Assembly (NCBI RefSeq): GCF_001406815.1
Contig: NZ_CVRR01000082.1
Coordinates: 1 to 64,000, forward strand
From: Roseburia faecis
GTDB taxonomy: Bacteria; Bacillota; Clostridia; Lachnospirales; Lachnospiraceae
Direction: 5' to 3'
Length of the DNA: 64,000 nucleotides
Shown here: in pieces, positions 36,115 to 45,522 of the stretch
How the letters are laid out: every line of letters starts with the position of its first letter
Numbering within the stretch: the first letter of the stretch is position 1
Notes under the pieces: generated by a model
The model's input: the letters and a program-made list of their open reading frames with translations, nothing else
Databases searched by the model: none
What the model was told of the DNA's origin: nothing
Translations under genes and position numbers: made by a program

Positions 36115-39100
36115 TTGAGTCAGGCAAAAAAAGTTTTTACAAGGATGTGCCTTAACAACTGGGGAGGCATTGATCATAAGGTACTGGAGTTTCATGAATA
36201 TGTGAATTTGTTCAGTGGAAAAAGCGGATCTGGAAAATCGACAGTGATGGATGCCATCCAGGTCATTTTGTATGGAAGTTTCTCACCGAGTTTTCTGAAT
36301 AAAGCAGCGGATGATGCAAAAAATCGCAGAAGTGTGTTAAGTTATCTGCGCGGAGAACAAAAAGACGGATCTGCCAATCGTAAAGACTGTGATTTCTGTT
36401 CCGTAATTGCTCTGGAAATTGAAGATACCGGAACCCATATTATAACCTGTATTGGAATTGCGTTTGAAGTAAGAAAATCAGATTCTGAGATTAAAAAATT
36501 TGTGTATTTCAGTCACTCCGGGAAAATGCCGGAGTCTGAATATCTGACGGAACAGGGCGTCTGCTATTCCAATCAGGAGATCAAAAAGCTGGTCAGTGCC
36601 AGAACAAAATCCGATGACAACCGCGGAAAGGGAGAAGTCAACCGCATTTATGGTTCCAAAGAGGCATATCTGGGAACTCTGTATGATGTGATTCTCGGGT
36701 ATATTGATCAGAACCGTTTTATCACGATGGAAAAAAGTGCAATTGCCCTGAAAATGACCAATGGAACGGGACAGTTTATTCGTGATTATATGTTTCCAAA
36801 GAACACTTCCAATACCATTGCCACGATTAGTGAACAGCTGGATTCTTACCGCCAGATCAAAGAAAAAATAGAAGATCTGCGGAAGCGGATTGAGCTGTTA
36901 TCTGAAATTCAGGCATCAGGAAAGGAACTGGTGCGTCTGCAGACGGATATCGTCCGGGCAGAAGCCATGATACGCTGCATCGGTATTGAAGATTTGCGGG
37001 CAAGGATTCAGGCAGCAGAAGACGACAAAAGGAATCTTGCAGAAAAACAGGAACAATGCAAGAAAAAAGTGCAGGAACTTTCTGCCTCGCGGGAGGAAGC
37101 ACAGCAGAAATTGATACAGGTCAGTGCCGATTTAAAAGCCAGCGATTTAGGGGGAAAACAGCAGCAGTACGAGGAATTAGATGAGCGCAGCAGGATGCTG
37201 GCAGATAATACCAGACAGTGGCAAAAGATCCTTCAGGGAATGAAAAACTGGGAAGAAGACGATGTGATCACGGATTATATCAGCAATCCGGTACTCAACA
37301 TGATTGCTGAATTAAACCAGGGAAGGGTGACAGAAGAACTGTGCCAGAATCTGCATCTGAAAATTGAATCGGCCAAGCAAAATATCGAGGATGAAGTGGA
37401 GGATTACAGAGATCAGAGACGTGAGATCGGAAAACAGCTAAAAGAAAAAAAGCGGCTGGTAGATGATATGAAACATGACCGCAAACCATATGATGAGAAT
37501 TTGCGGTCAGCAAGAAGTGCACTATCCCAGCAATTAAGTGACCGCTATGGGCAAACGGTGAAAGTACAGATTTTTGCAGATCTTTTCGATGTGCAGGAGG
37601 AAGAATGGAAGAATGCGATTGAAGGTCGCATGGGAAGGCTGAAACATTCTCTGATTACAGAGCCGCAGTATGCACATGAGGCAGCAGTCCTGTTTCGCAA
37701 TATGAAGCAATATGAAAATGTTGATTTGATTAATTCCAAAGCGATTGCAGACAGTAAGCCGGATTGTATGGAAGGGTCATTGTATGAAGCGGTAAAAACG
37801 CAAGAGGCTTATGTGGATGTATGTCTGAAACGGTATCTGGGACATATTATGAAATGCAGGTCTGTGGAGGAACTGGAGCAGGTAAGGGATGGTGTGACAC
37901 CGGATTGTTATTCGTACAGCAATTTTATTTTCCGGCATCTTAAGAAAAAAGACTATACGACCAGAGCGTGTATTGGACGCCGTGTTTCCAAGGCGCGGCT
38001 TACAGAATATGAAAACGATGTGGAAGATTTAAGCAGACAGGAGACGGAATTGGATCATCTGCTGCGCAGATTAAAAGCTGCAAGAGAATTTGAGTGTCTG
38101 AAAGATGAGCCATCTCATTACGTGAAACTCTCCAAGGCGGGTGCTGAGCTTGCAAAGGTAAATAAAACCAAGAAAGAACTCGAAGAAGTGATCCGCTTTT
38201 TGCGGGAGGGGGCATACAAAGAACTCGAAGAGAAGGAACAGGCTTTAAAGAAGCAGGTGCGGGACATCCAGACTGAGATCGATGAAGTGCAGACAGAGCT
38301 GGCAAAGCTAACCAGCCGGTATGGGCAGCTTTCCGGAGAAAATGAGTCCAGAAGACAGCAGCTGGAGGAAAAGCTGCAGGGATATATTGCCAATGAAGAA
38401 CTCGAACAGGAAGTGTGGGAATTGTTAAAAAAGCAATCCGGGCAGTCCGTGATTAACAGGAAGAAGGCAGAGATTGCAGATCTGGCAGATAAGGAGCAGG
38501 AACAGGCAGAACGTCTGCAGATGGCGCGAAATAAATATATTCTTGCATATCCGGCCAGTGAATTCAGCGGAGCTGAGAAATCCAATGAAGCATATGAAAA
38601 ACTGCTTGAACGGTACAGGACGGATTTTGAGCCGGCATACGAAGAAGAATTTGAAAAAAAGTGTGCATCCATCTATAAGAGTCTCCGGGAGAATGTCATT
38701 GCAACAATTCACGGAGATATCAAAGCAGCCAAACGGCACGCATATGAGATCAACCGCCTGCTGCGGGAAACCAATTTCTCAGACAGCACGTACCAGATTA
38801 AAATTGAACCGGCCAAAAATGAAAACGGACAGTTCTTTGATATGCTTATGGCAGAGGAACTCGACAGCAAGAATCTGGACAATGCCGGAATTGACGGTCA
38901 GATCAGTTTCGGAGAAGATGCATTTTATCAGAAATATGAGCAGAAGATCAAACTTCTGACCGACAAGTTTATGCCGCCGAAAGATGAGGATGAGCATTTG
39001 CGGGCACAGAAGCGCAAAGAAATGGAACAGTACGCAGACTACAGGAATTATCTGTCATTCAGCATGTTTGAACAGGTAACCGATGAACATGGAAATGTGA

Positions 39101-39462
39101 TCCGGGAAAACTTTGTCGATGATATGGCGGGCAGGGATTCCGGTGGTGAGGGACAAAATCCAAAGTATGTAGCACTGCTTGCTGGATTTGCCATGCTGTA
39201 TATGCAGCAGAGTAAGCGGGATTCCAAAATTAAGCTGGTACTGCTGGATGAGGCGTTTTCCAAAATGGATCAGGAGCGAAGCGCAGTCTGTCTGAAATAT
39301 GCCAGAAAGATGGATCTGCAGCTGATTGTCTGTGTGCCGGATGAGCGTTTGCAGTCTCTGATCCGGAATGTGGACTGTGTATATGGATTCCGTCGGTTTA
39401 AAAACCGGATTTCCATGATGCATATTGATAAGGGGCAGTATCTGGAAATGATGGAAGGATAA
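36115..39462 (+). CDS. jetC: Wadjet defence protein JetC (SMC-like ATPase)
   Basis: The protein of about 1115 residues has an N-terminal Walker A (GKSGSGKST, near residue 35), very long central coiled coils interrupted by a hinge region around residues 450-620, an ABC signature SGGEGQ near residue 1008 and Walker B LVLLDEAFSKMD near residue 1042. This is the SMC/MukB-like motor that extrudes DNA loops in Wadjet plasmid defence. TTG 36115 has GAGGAG 8 nt upstream; a GTG at 36106 in the same frame lies inside that site and is less likely. It completes a four-gene system with no visible damage. Confidence 0.9.
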   Translation: MSQAKKVFTRMCLNNWGGIDHKVLEFHEYVNLFSGKSGSGKSTVMDAIQVILYGSFSPSFLNKAADDAKNRRSVLSYLRGEQKDGSANRKDCDFCSVIALEIEDTGTHIITCIGIAFEVRKSDSEIKKFVYFSHSGKMPESEYLTEQGVCYSNQEIKKLVSARTKSDDNRGKGEVNRIYGSKEAYLGTLYDVILGYIDQNRFITMEKSAIALKMTNGTGQFIRDYMFPKNTSNTIATISEQLDSYRQIKEKIEDLRKRIELLSEIQASGKELVRLQTDIVRAEAMIRCIGIEDLRARIQAAEDDKRNLAEKQEQCKKKVQELSASREEAQQKLIQVSADLKASDLGGKQQQYEELDERSRMLADNTRQWQKILQGMKNWEEDDVITDYISNPVLNMIAELNQGRVTEELCQNLHLKIESAKQNIEDEVEDYRDQRREIGKQLKEKKRLVDDMKHDRKPYDENLRSARSALSQQLSDRYGQTVKVQIFADLFDVQEEEWKNAIEGRMGRLKHSLITEPQYAHEAAVLFRNMKQYENVDLINSKAIADSKPDCMEGSLYEAVKTQEAYVDVCLKRYLGHIMKCRSVEELEQVRDGVTPDCYSYSNFIFRHLKKKDYTTRACIGRRVSKARLTEYENDVEDLSRQETELDHLLRRLKAAREFECLKDEPSHYVKLSKAGAELAKVNKTKKELEEVIRFLREGAYKELEEKEQALKKQVRDIQTEIDEVQTELAKLTSRYGQLSGENESRRQQLEEKLQGYIANEELEQEVWELLKKQSGQSVINRKKAEIADLADKEQEQAERLQMARNKYILAYPASEFSGAEKSNEAYEKLLERYRTDFEPAYEEEFEKKCASIYKSLRENVIATIHGDIKAAKRHAYEINRLLRETNFSDSTYQIKIEPAKNENGQFFDMLMAEELDSKNLDNAGIDGQISFGEDAFYQKYEQKIKLLTDKFMPPKDEDEHLRAQKRKEMEQYADYRNYLSFSMFEQVTDEHGNVIRENFVDDMAGRDSGGEGQNPKYVALLAGFAMLYMQQSKRDSKIKLVLLDEAFSKMDQERSAVCLKYARKMDLQLIVCVPDERLQSLIRNVDCVYGFRRFKNRISMMHIDKGQYLEMMEG

Positions 39463-39543
39463 AATTGGATAGTTGATTTTATTACCTCTGTAGTGGTACG
39501 ATAATTTTATTGAAGATTACATACAAAAGAGGAGCATGGTTTT

Positions 39544-40119
39544 ATGAAAAAAAGGTTTTATTGTCTGCTTGCAGCAGTACTTATGGCAGGTGCCTGTATC
39601 TGCGTACCGGTGGCAGAAGTGAAAGCAGAAGATGGTTATAATATTGATTCCTATGATAATGATGATTGGTACGACAGTGATGATAGTCCAACGGATATGG
39701 TTCTGGATTTGTCTAATGTAACAATTGATAAAACCAGCCAGCCAAAGCGTATGCAGGAAAAATTTTACGACTGCAGTTCCCTGGTATGGAAATCTTATCA
39801 TAAGAATGGTGTAAATTTTGGAATGGCATATTATGCACCGGTTGCAGCGGATATGGGAAAATGGTGCGTACAGTATAAGAAACTTGTCAGCGGAGGTCTG
39901 AGTCAGGCAAATATACAAAATATGAAATTGAATCCGGGAGATGTGATGTTTGAAACCGGACAGAAAAATGGAAGATATAAGGGAATCTATCATGTAGAAA
40001 TGATTACTGGTTATATATTCTATGGATTTGATGGGAATGGAAAGGCAGAACTTGGAATTCAGTGGGCAACTGGAGATGAAAAATATTACCCAATGGGGCA
40101 GATGGTAGGCAGGCCGTAA
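39544..40119 (+). CDS. Exported NlpC/P60-like cysteine peptidase
   Basis: The 191-residue precursor has a signal peptide (MKKRFYCLLAAVLMAG..., cleavage near VKAE at residue 30) and a short acidic linker. Its NlpC/P60-like fold is suggested by FYDCSSLVWKSYH, with the putative catalytic cysteine near residue 77, and by YHVEMITGY with the histidine near residue 149. Such enzymes cut peptidoglycan peptides outside the cell. AGAGGAGC precedes ATG 39544. It is separate from the Wadjet operon: an 81-nt gap contains a TTGATT/TACGAT promoter-like pair. The third catalytic residue is unclear. Confidence 0.7.
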   Translation: MKKRFYCLLAAVLMAGACICVPVAEVKAEDGYNIDSYDNDDWYDSDDSPTDMVLDLSNVTIDKTSQPKRMQEKFYDCSSLVWKSYHKNGVNFGMAYYAPVAADMGKWCVQYKKLVSGGLSQANIQNMKLNPGDVMFETGQKNGRYKGIYHVEMITGYIFYGFDGNGKAELGIQWATGDEKYYPMGQMVGRP

Positions 40120-40136
40120 AGGTCTGTCTTTTTTTG
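40107..40136 (+). terminator. Terminator overlapping the NlpC/P60-like stop codon
   Basis: GGCAGGCC (coding for the last residues) pairs with GGTCTGTC with two wobble pairs, and seven T follow. The TAA stop codon at 40117-40119 lies in the loop. Confidence 0.75.
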
Positions 40137-40182
40137 TCGGAATATGTTACAATGCAAAAAAATGAGAAAGAGGGAGAAAAGG

Positions 40183-41061
40183 ATGTTTCAGTCACTTGAA
40201 TATAAACACCCGAAATTTTATCAGGTATTCCGCCTGTTTATTGTGTTTTTTGCTTCACTTTTGTATGCGTGGAATCTGCGCTGTTTTGCCAAAACGGCAG
40301 GCCTGTTTCCGGGAGGATTTTCCGGATTGTCACTTTTACTGCAGCAGATCGGGTTAGATTTTATCCATGTCAGTATACCGTTTTCGGTGTTTAACATCGG
40401 ACTGAATCTGGTTCCTACTTACATTGCATATAAATTTATCGGGAAAAAATTTACTCTGTATTCTATTATTGTTATTGTACTGACGAGTATTTTTACAGAT
40501 ATGCTTCCGGCGTATGTGTTTACAAAGGATGTGCTGCTGATCAGTGTGTTTGGTGGACTGATCAATGGATTTGCCATCAGTCTGTGTTTAAATGTCGGCA
40601 CCACCACGGGTGGCACCGACTTTATCAGCATCTTTTTATCACAGCAGAAGGGTATTGATGCATGGAATTATATTCTGGCAGGAAATGTGCTCATGCTTGT
40701 AGTTGCAGGTGCTTTGTTCGGCTGGTCGATTGCGTTGTACTCGATTATTTACCAGTTCTGCAGCACGCAGATCATTCAGGCACTGTACAAGCGTTACCAG
40801 AAGGAAACGATGTTTATTATTTCTGATAAATCCAATGAAATCTATCGTGCCATCCGGGAACGGACCAACCATGATGCAACGTTATTCCAGGGAATCGGGT
40901 GTTATGAGGAAAAGCAAAAGACCCTGATTTATTCCGTCATTAATTCCGAGGCAAAAAGGGAGCTGCTTCCGCTTATCCGTCAGATTGATCCCCATGCTTT
41001 TATCAATGTTGTGCGGACAGAAGAACTTGCGGGGCGTTTTCATGATATTCCGCATGATTAA
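40183..41061 (+). CDS. YitT family membrane protein
   Basis: The protein of about 292 residues has five or six membrane helices (including FRLFIVFFASLLYAWNLR and LLISVFGGLINGFAISLCL), the family motif NVGTTTGGTDFIS and a C-terminal cytoplasmic DUF2179 domain (TMFIISDKSNEIYRAI to the end). The function of YitT proteins is unknown; a transport role is often supposed. ATG 40183 follows GGGAGAAAAGG. The frame is open back to 40144, and ATG 40162 is an alternative. The 3' end is 5 nt from the convergent bioB stop. Confidence 0.88.
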   Translation: MFQSLEYKHPKFYQVFRLFIVFFASLLYAWNLRCFAKTAGLFPGGFSGLSLLLQQIGLDFIHVSIPFSVFNIGLNLVPTYIAYKFIGKKFTLYSIIVIVLTSIFTDMLPAYVFTKDVLLISVFGGLINGFAISLCLNVGTTTGGTDFISIFLSQQKGIDAWNYILAGNVLMLVVAGALFGWSIALYSIIYQFCSTQIIQALYKRYQKETMFIISDKSNEIYRAIRERTNHDATLFQGIGCYEEKQKTLIYSVINSEAKRELLPLIRQIDPHAFINVVRTEELAGRFHDIPHD

Positions 41062-41066
41062 AAGCT

Positions 41067-42032
41067 TTATGCAGATTCAATCTCATAAGTAAAGCCGGCA
41101 TCCTCGATGGTTTTGATGGTATCCTGGATGCCCTGTCCACCGGCGGTCAGATAACCGGAGGCGAAGATGGAATCGACGACACTTAAAAGCTTTTTTTCTT
41201 CTCCTTTGAAATATACCTCACGGCCGGCGGCACAGCGGATATCTGACTGTGGAACCATCAGTCTTGCAAGGCAGAGGACTTTCATGCAGTATTCTGTGGT
41301 CAGACCGGAAATATCTTTATCGCCTAACGGAGTTCCCTTGATCGGAAGCAGAAAATTGATCGGCAGTGCTTCCGGCTGGATCTCACGCAGTTCCATCAGC
41401 ATATCTACCACATCTTCTTTGCTCTCGCCCATACCGATGATTCCGCCACTGCAGATTTCAAATCCAATCTTCTGCAGCATATGAATATTTTCAACACGCT
41501 GGTCAAAGGTGTGGGTGGAGCAGATATGGCTGTAATAGGCGCGGCTGCTGTTTAAGTTGTGGTTGATACGGTCAAGACCGGCATCGTAGAGCATGCGTGC
41601 CTGTTTTTCCGTTAAAAATCCAATGGAACAGCACAGATGTGTGCCGGTTTTCTTCATGGCGCGGATGCGTTCGGCAAGTTCTTCAATTTCCTCATCTGTA
41701 AATTTCATTCCGCTTAAGCCGATACAGTGGCGGCTTAAATGGTGTTCATTGACAAAATCGTTATCCTTGTACAGTTTCTCATCGGAAACCCATTTGTATT
41801 TTTCAATATCTGCGGTGGAACGGCAGGATTGTGCACAGTATGCGCAGTCCTGGGAACAGTTGCCGCTGCGGGCATTGGTCAGAATATGGATGCTGACGTG
41901 ATTTCCTTTATATTTTCTCCGGAGTTTTTCAGCACGGGCGATCAGATCATCCAGCTGATCGTCCGGAGTGTTTAAAATAGAAAGAGCCTCCTCACGGGAG
42001 AGAACCGGATCGTTTTCTTTTGTTGTATGCAT
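41067..42032 (-). CDS. bioB: Biotin synthase
   Basis: The 321-residue radical-SAM enzyme inserts sulfur into dethiobiotin. The CxxxCxxC cluster (Cys59, Cys63, Cys66 in NCSQDCAYC) binds the [4Fe-4S] cluster. Other conserved elements are ICSTHTFDQR, EICSGGIIGMGE, LPINFLLPIKGTPL and a late AAGREV segment with the arginine that binds the [2Fe-2S] cluster. AAGGAAGG lies upstream of ATG 42032. No bioA, bioD or bioF is nearby, so dethiobiotin must come from elsewhere in the genome or from the environment. Confidence 0.96.
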   Translation of the reverse strand: MHTTKENDPVLSREEALSILNTPDDQLDDLIARAEKLRRKYKGNHVSIHILTNARSGNCSQDCAYCAQSCRSTADIEKYKWVSDEKLYKDNDFVNEHHLSRHCIGLSGMKFTDEEIEELAERIRAMKKTGTHLCCSIGFLTEKQARMLYDAGLDRINHNLNSSRAYYSHICSTHTFDQRVENIHMLQKIGFEICSGGIIGMGESKEDVVDMLMELREIQPEALPINFLLPIKGTPLGDKDISGLTTEYCMKVLCLARLMVPQSDIRCAAGREVYFKGEEKKLLSVVDSIFASGYLTAGGQGIQDTIKTIEDAGFTYEIESA

Positions 42033-42077
42033 TTGCTAAATACCTTCCTTGTGTGTAATTATTAACAATATGCATTC

Positions 42078-42106
42078 ACTTTAGCATGGAAAAAATGAAA
42101 TGTCAA
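42078..42106 (-). promoter_or_regulatory. Sigma-A promoter of bioB
   Basis: On the minus strand TTGACA (42101-42106) and TAAAGT (42078-42083) are separated by 17 nt. A clear BirA operator was not found in the leader. Confidence 0.7.
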
Positions 42107-42138
42107 CGATGATGAGTGAACGGGTTGACAATAAAGAG

Positions 42139-42170
42139 TAAAAAACCCGGAGAATGAAAAAATTCTCCGG
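42139..42170 (-). terminator. Terminator of the small membrane protein gene
   Basis: CCGGAGAAT at 42147-42155 pairs with ATTCTCCGG at 42162-42170. Read on the minus strand the stem is followed by GTTTTTT, so it acts leftward. Confidence 0.8.
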
Positions 42171-42180
42171 ATTTGAAGTA

Positions 42181-42333
42181 TTATAATAAAATTTTTGATT
42201 TATGCTTTAGTAAGCGGGACCCGTTTATAATAAGAAGAACCCCTGCGGCGATTCCTGTGGCAAGTACACAGATTCCGATCACGAGGCTTGATACGGCTGA
42301 TGATCCCATTGCTTTATATATTTTCTCGTTCAT
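42181..42333 (-). CDS. Small membrane protein (50 residues)
   Basis: The short gene starts at ATG 42333, with AAGGAGGTTTG upstream on the minus strand. It encodes MNEKIYKAMGSSAVSS, one strong membrane helix (LVIGICVLATGIAAGVLLII) and a basic cytoplasmic tail (NGSRLLKHKSK). A terminator follows 11 nt after the stop, so it is a complete transcription unit. It resembles a small conserved membrane protein recalled from Lachnospiraceae genomes, of unknown function. The promoter region is shared with the divergent trpS gene. Confidence 0.75.
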   Translation of the reverse strand: MNEKIYKAMGSSAVSSLVIGICVLATGIAAGVLLIINGSRLLKHKSKILL

Positions 42334-42401
42334 AAAAACAAACCTCCTTAAATTGACGAAGTTTAATATCTTAATTCATTCTTATTTTAACACAACATCC
42401 G

Positions 42402-42430
42402 TTGACATTGCAACGTGGATTTGCTACAGT
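42402..42430 (+). promoter_or_regulatory. Probable promoter of trpS
   Basis: TTGACA at 42402-42407 and TACAGT at 42425-42430 with a 17-nt spacer. The -35 lies in a near-palindrome (GTTGACATTGCAAC) that also gives a possible leftward -35 (TTGCAA). The remaining leader of about 70 nt is too short for a T-box. Confidence 0.55.
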
Positions 42431-42504
42431 TGACAGTGTATGAATGAAATTAGAAAAATAACACGAAAATATATAGTAACTGAGAAAAATCAGGAGGCAT
42501 AGAG

Positions 42505-43593
42505 ATGGCAAAAATTATATTAACCGGAGATCGCCCGACAGGAAGACTGCATGTGGGACACTATGTAGGATCTCTGCGAAGAAGAGTGGAATTACAGAAT
42601 TCGGGAGAGTTTGATAAGATTTTTATTATGATTGCGGATGCACAGGCGCTGACCGACAATTTTGATAATCCGGAGAAGGTGCGTCAGAATATCATTGAGG
42701 TGGCATTGGATTATTTGTCCGCGGGGCTGGATCCCGCAAAATCCACATTGTTTGTCCAGTCACAGATTTCCGAATTGACAGAGCTTACTTTTTTCTATGC
42801 CAATCTGGTAACTGTTTCCAGGCTGCAGCGGAATCCGACTGTTAAGTCAGAAATTAAAATGCGCAATTTTGAGACCAGTATTCCGGTCGGATTTTTTACA
42901 TATCCGATCAGTCAGGCAGCAGATATTACTGCTTTTAAGGCAACGGTTGTACCAGCGGGAGAAGATCAGCTTCCAATGATTGAGCAGACAAGGGAGATTG
43001 TCCGTAAATTCAATTCCATTTATGATGAGGTGCTGGTGGAGCCGGATGTGCTGCTTCCGGAGAATGAGGCATGTATGCGTCTGCCGGGAATTGATGGAAA
43101 ACAGAAGATGAGCAAATCCCTGGGGAACTGTATTTATCTTTCAGATACGGAAAGTGATGTCAAAAAAAAGATTATGAGTATGTACACGGATCCGACACAT
43201 ATTCAGATCTCTGATCCGGGACATCTGGAAGGAAACTGTGTATTTACCTATCTGGATGCCTTCAGCAAACCGGAGCATTTTGAAGAATATCTCCCGGAAT
43301 ATCATAATCTGGATGAATTAAAGGAACACTATACCAGAGGCGGTCTTGGAGATGTAAAAATCAAAAAATTCCTGAACAACGTCATTCAGGAAGAGCTGGC
43401 TCCGATTCGTGCGCGAAGGGCAGAATTTGAGAAAGACATTCCGGCAGTATATGAAATTCTGAAAAAAGGAAGTGATGCAGCGCGTGAAGTTGCAGCACAG
43501 ACACTTTCTGAAGTAAAACAGGCGATGAAAATCAATTATTTTGATGATGAAGAACTGATTCGTGTACAGAGTGAGAAATATCAGGGTGTATAA
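42505..43593 (+). CDS. trpS: Tryptophan--tRNA ligase
   Basis: The 362-residue class I synthetase charges tRNA-Trp. The HIGH-type motif is [10 protein letters not shown] (residues about 13-22), and the KMSKS motif is present intact in [12 protein letters not shown] near residue 208. The GDRPTGRLH start and [20 protein letters not shown] segment are typical of the longer clostridial TrpS. AGGAGGCATAGAG precedes ATG 42505. No T-box precedes it, so tryptophan-dependent antitermination is not evident. Confidence 0.96.
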   Translation: MAKIILTGDRPTGRLHVGHYVGSLRRRVELQNSGEFDKIFIMIADAQALTDNFDNPEKVRQNIIEVALDYLSAGLDPAKSTLFVQSQISELTELTFFYANLVTVSRLQRNPTVKSEIKMRNFETSIPVGFFTYPISQAADITAFKATVVPAGEDQLPMIEQTREIVRKFNSIYDEVLVEPDVLLPENEACMRLPGIDGKQKMSKSLGNCIYLSDTESDVKKKIMSMYTDPTHIQISDPGHLEGNCVFTYLDAFSKPEHFEEYLPEYHNLDELKEHYTRGGLGDVKIKKFLNNVIQEELAPIRARRAEFEKDIPAVYEILKKGSDAAREVAAQTLSEVKQAMKINYFDDEELIRVQSEKYQGV

Positions 43594-43612
43594 AAAGAAA
43601 GGATCGGAAAAT

Positions 43613-44074
43613 ATGATGATGAAAAAGACAGGACTGCTGGCAGTACTGACAGCAGGAGTACTTTTATTTGCAGGGTGCGGTGGGGAAGCAAAGACAATTG
43701 ATGCGCAGGCTCTTGCAAAATCGCTTGCAACAGAGATTAAATATGATGATACATTAAAGGAACTGACAGCGGATGAAATTTCAATGCTTGTAGATTTACC
43801 GGAAGATGTTGATTCTGTTATGTATGCCGGAAGCGGTTCTACGGCAGAAGAGGTAGGTGTTTTTACCGCAAAAGATTCAAATCAGGCAAAAGAAACCATG
43901 GAAGATGTCCAGAAATATCTTGATGATCAGGCGGATTCTTTCCAGGATTATGTGCCGGAAGAGACAAAACGGATTGGAAATGCGGTGCTGGAGCAGAAAA
44001 ATCAGTATGTGGTTCTGTGTGTGTCCGGGGATTCGGATCAGGCAAAAGAAATTATAGAAAAGGCGTTTAAATAA
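43613..44074 (+). CDS. DUF4358 family lipoprotein
   Basis: The 153-residue lipoprotein has signal MMMKKTGLLAVLTAGVLLFAGC, with a lipobox cysteine near residue 22. The mature domain has the features of DUF4358: LKELTADEISMLVDLPED, AEEVGVFTAKDSNQAKE and a C-terminal NQYVVLCVSGDSDQAKEII. Three consecutive ATG codons (43613, 43616, 43619) follow AAAGGATCGG, so the exact start is uncertain by two residues. The stop is 1 nt before the MBOAT gene, so they are co-expressed. It may be an accessory factor of surface acylation; its biochemical role is unknown. Confidence 0.85.
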   Translation: MMMKKTGLLAVLTAGVLLFAGCGGEAKTIDAQALAKSLATEIKYDDTLKELTADEISMLVDLPEDVDSVMYAGSGSTAEEVGVFTAKDSNQAKETMEDVQKYLDDQADSFQDYVPEETKRIGNAVLEQKNQYVVLCVSGDSDQAKEIIEKAFK

Positions 44075-44075
44075 A

Positions 44076-45509
44076 ATGGTTTTTAGTAGTTTTGTATTTT
44101 TACTTGCGTTTTTACCGATCGTATTATTGCTGTACTATCTCTGTCCGGCAAGGCTTAGAAACCTTGTTTTATTGGTTTTCAGTCTGGTCTTTTATGCGTG
44201 GGGAGAGCCGGTCTATGTATTAATCATGCTGTTTTCAATTGTATTTGATTATGCGAATGGGCGGTTGATCGAGCACTTTAAAAACAAAAACTGTCCGGGG
44301 AAAGCAAAAGCCGCACTGATCGTTGATCTGTGCGGAAACCTTGCCATCCTCGGGTTTTTTAAGTACACGGATTTTGTTATCGGGAGTATCAATTCCATTA
44401 CAGGGGCAGGGTTGTCGCTGCTGCATATAGCACTTCCGATTGGAATTTCTTTTTATACCTTTCAGACAATGTCCTATACGATTGATGTTTATCGCGGGGA
44501 GGTTGCAGCACAGAAAAACATCCTTACATTTGCAACCTATGTAACCCTGTTTCCGCAGCTGATTGCAGGACCGATTGTGCAGTATAAAACGGTGGAAAAA
44601 GAACTCATGCACAGAAAAGTCACGCTGGAAGATTTTTCCGAAGGAGCATTTCGTTTTTCCGTGGGTCTGGCAAAGAAAGTGCTTCTGGCAAATCAGATCG
44701 GAAGTCTGTGGAATTCCATTTCACAGCTGAATCACATGTCGGTGGCTACGGCATGGCTTGGTGCAATTGCATACAGTTTTCAGATTTATTTTGATTTTTC
44801 GGGGTATTCGGATATGGCGATCGGACTGGGCAGAATGTTTGGATTTTATTTTCTGGAAAACTTCAATTTCCCGTATATGTCAAAGACAATTACGGAATTC
44901 TGGAGACGCTGGCATATTTCCCTGAGTTCCTGGTTCCGCGAGTATGTATACATTCCGCTTGGGGGAAACCGTAAGGGTCTGGTACGGCAGCTGTTTAATA
45001 TTATGGTTGTATGGATGCTGACCGGTCTGTGGCACGGGGCAAACTGGAATTTTGTACTCTGGGGTGTGTATTATGGTGTGCTTCTGATGATTGAAAAGTT
45101 GTTCCTGCTTAAATGGCTGGATAAACTTCCAAATTGGATCGGGCATATCTACAGCATGTTTCTCGTGGTTATTGGATGGACAATTTTTGCACAGACGGAT
45201 ATTCACCAGCTGGGAGAATATTTAAAGACAATGTTTGGAATCGGACATGTGGCAGTTGCGGATTCTGATTTCTTATATTTCCTTGGAAGTAATGCGGTAC
45301 TTCTGGTGGCATTGATCGCGGCATCTATTGATTACCGTGTCTGGATGCGCAGATTAAAGCAGGGAAAGGATGCTACCGTTTACGATGCGATTGCAACGTC
45401 GAAGGGATGGACTATAGCAAAGCCGGTTCTCATGGTTGTGTTTTTGCTGGTGTCCTTTGCGTTTCTGGTAGGGGACAGTTACAATCCGTTTTTATATTTC
45501 CGTTTTTAG
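44076..45509 (+). CDS. MBOAT family O-acyltransferase
   Basis: The 477-residue polytopic membrane protein is of the DltB/AlgI type. Typical features are PIGISFYTFQTMSYTIDVYRG, YVTLFPQLIAGPIVQY, the FSGYSDMAIGLGRM segment, FWRRWHISLSSWFREYVYIPLGG and GLWHGANWNFVLWG with the catalytic histidine near residue 315. These enzymes pass acyl groups, usually acetyl, across the membrane to a periplasmic or extracellular acceptor. Two DHHW proteins encoded directly downstream likely complete transfer to the polysaccharide. It starts 1 nt after the DUF4358 stop. Confidence 0.93.
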   Translation: MVFSSFVFLLAFLPIVLLLYYLCPARLRNLVLLVFSLVFYAWGEPVYVLIMLFSIVFDYANGRLIEHFKNKNCPGKAKAALIVDLCGNLAILGFFKYTDFVIGSINSITGAGLSLLHIALPIGISFYTFQTMSYTIDVYRGEVAAQKNILTFATYVTLFPQLIAGPIVQYKTVEKELMHRKVTLEDFSEGAFRFSVGLAKKVLLANQIGSLWNSISQLNHMSVATAWLGAIAYSFQIYFDFSGYSDMAIGLGRMFGFYFLENFNFPYMSKTITEFWRRWHISLSSWFREYVYIPLGGNRKGLVRQLFNIMVVWMLTGLWHGANWNFVLWGVYYGVLLMIEKLFLLKWLDKLPNWIGHIYSMFLVVIGWTIFAQTDIHQLGEYLKTMFGIGHVAVADSDFLYFLGSNAVLLVALIAASIDYRVWMRRLKQGKDATVYDAIATSKGWTIAKPVLMVVFLLVSFAFLVGDSYNPFLYFRF

Positions 45510-45522
45510 GAGGCATAGATCA

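Noticed and set aside
42431-42504. T-box riboswitch before trpS
   Set aside because: Only about 70 nt separate the promoter from the gene, and no T-box bulge or antiterminator is visible.
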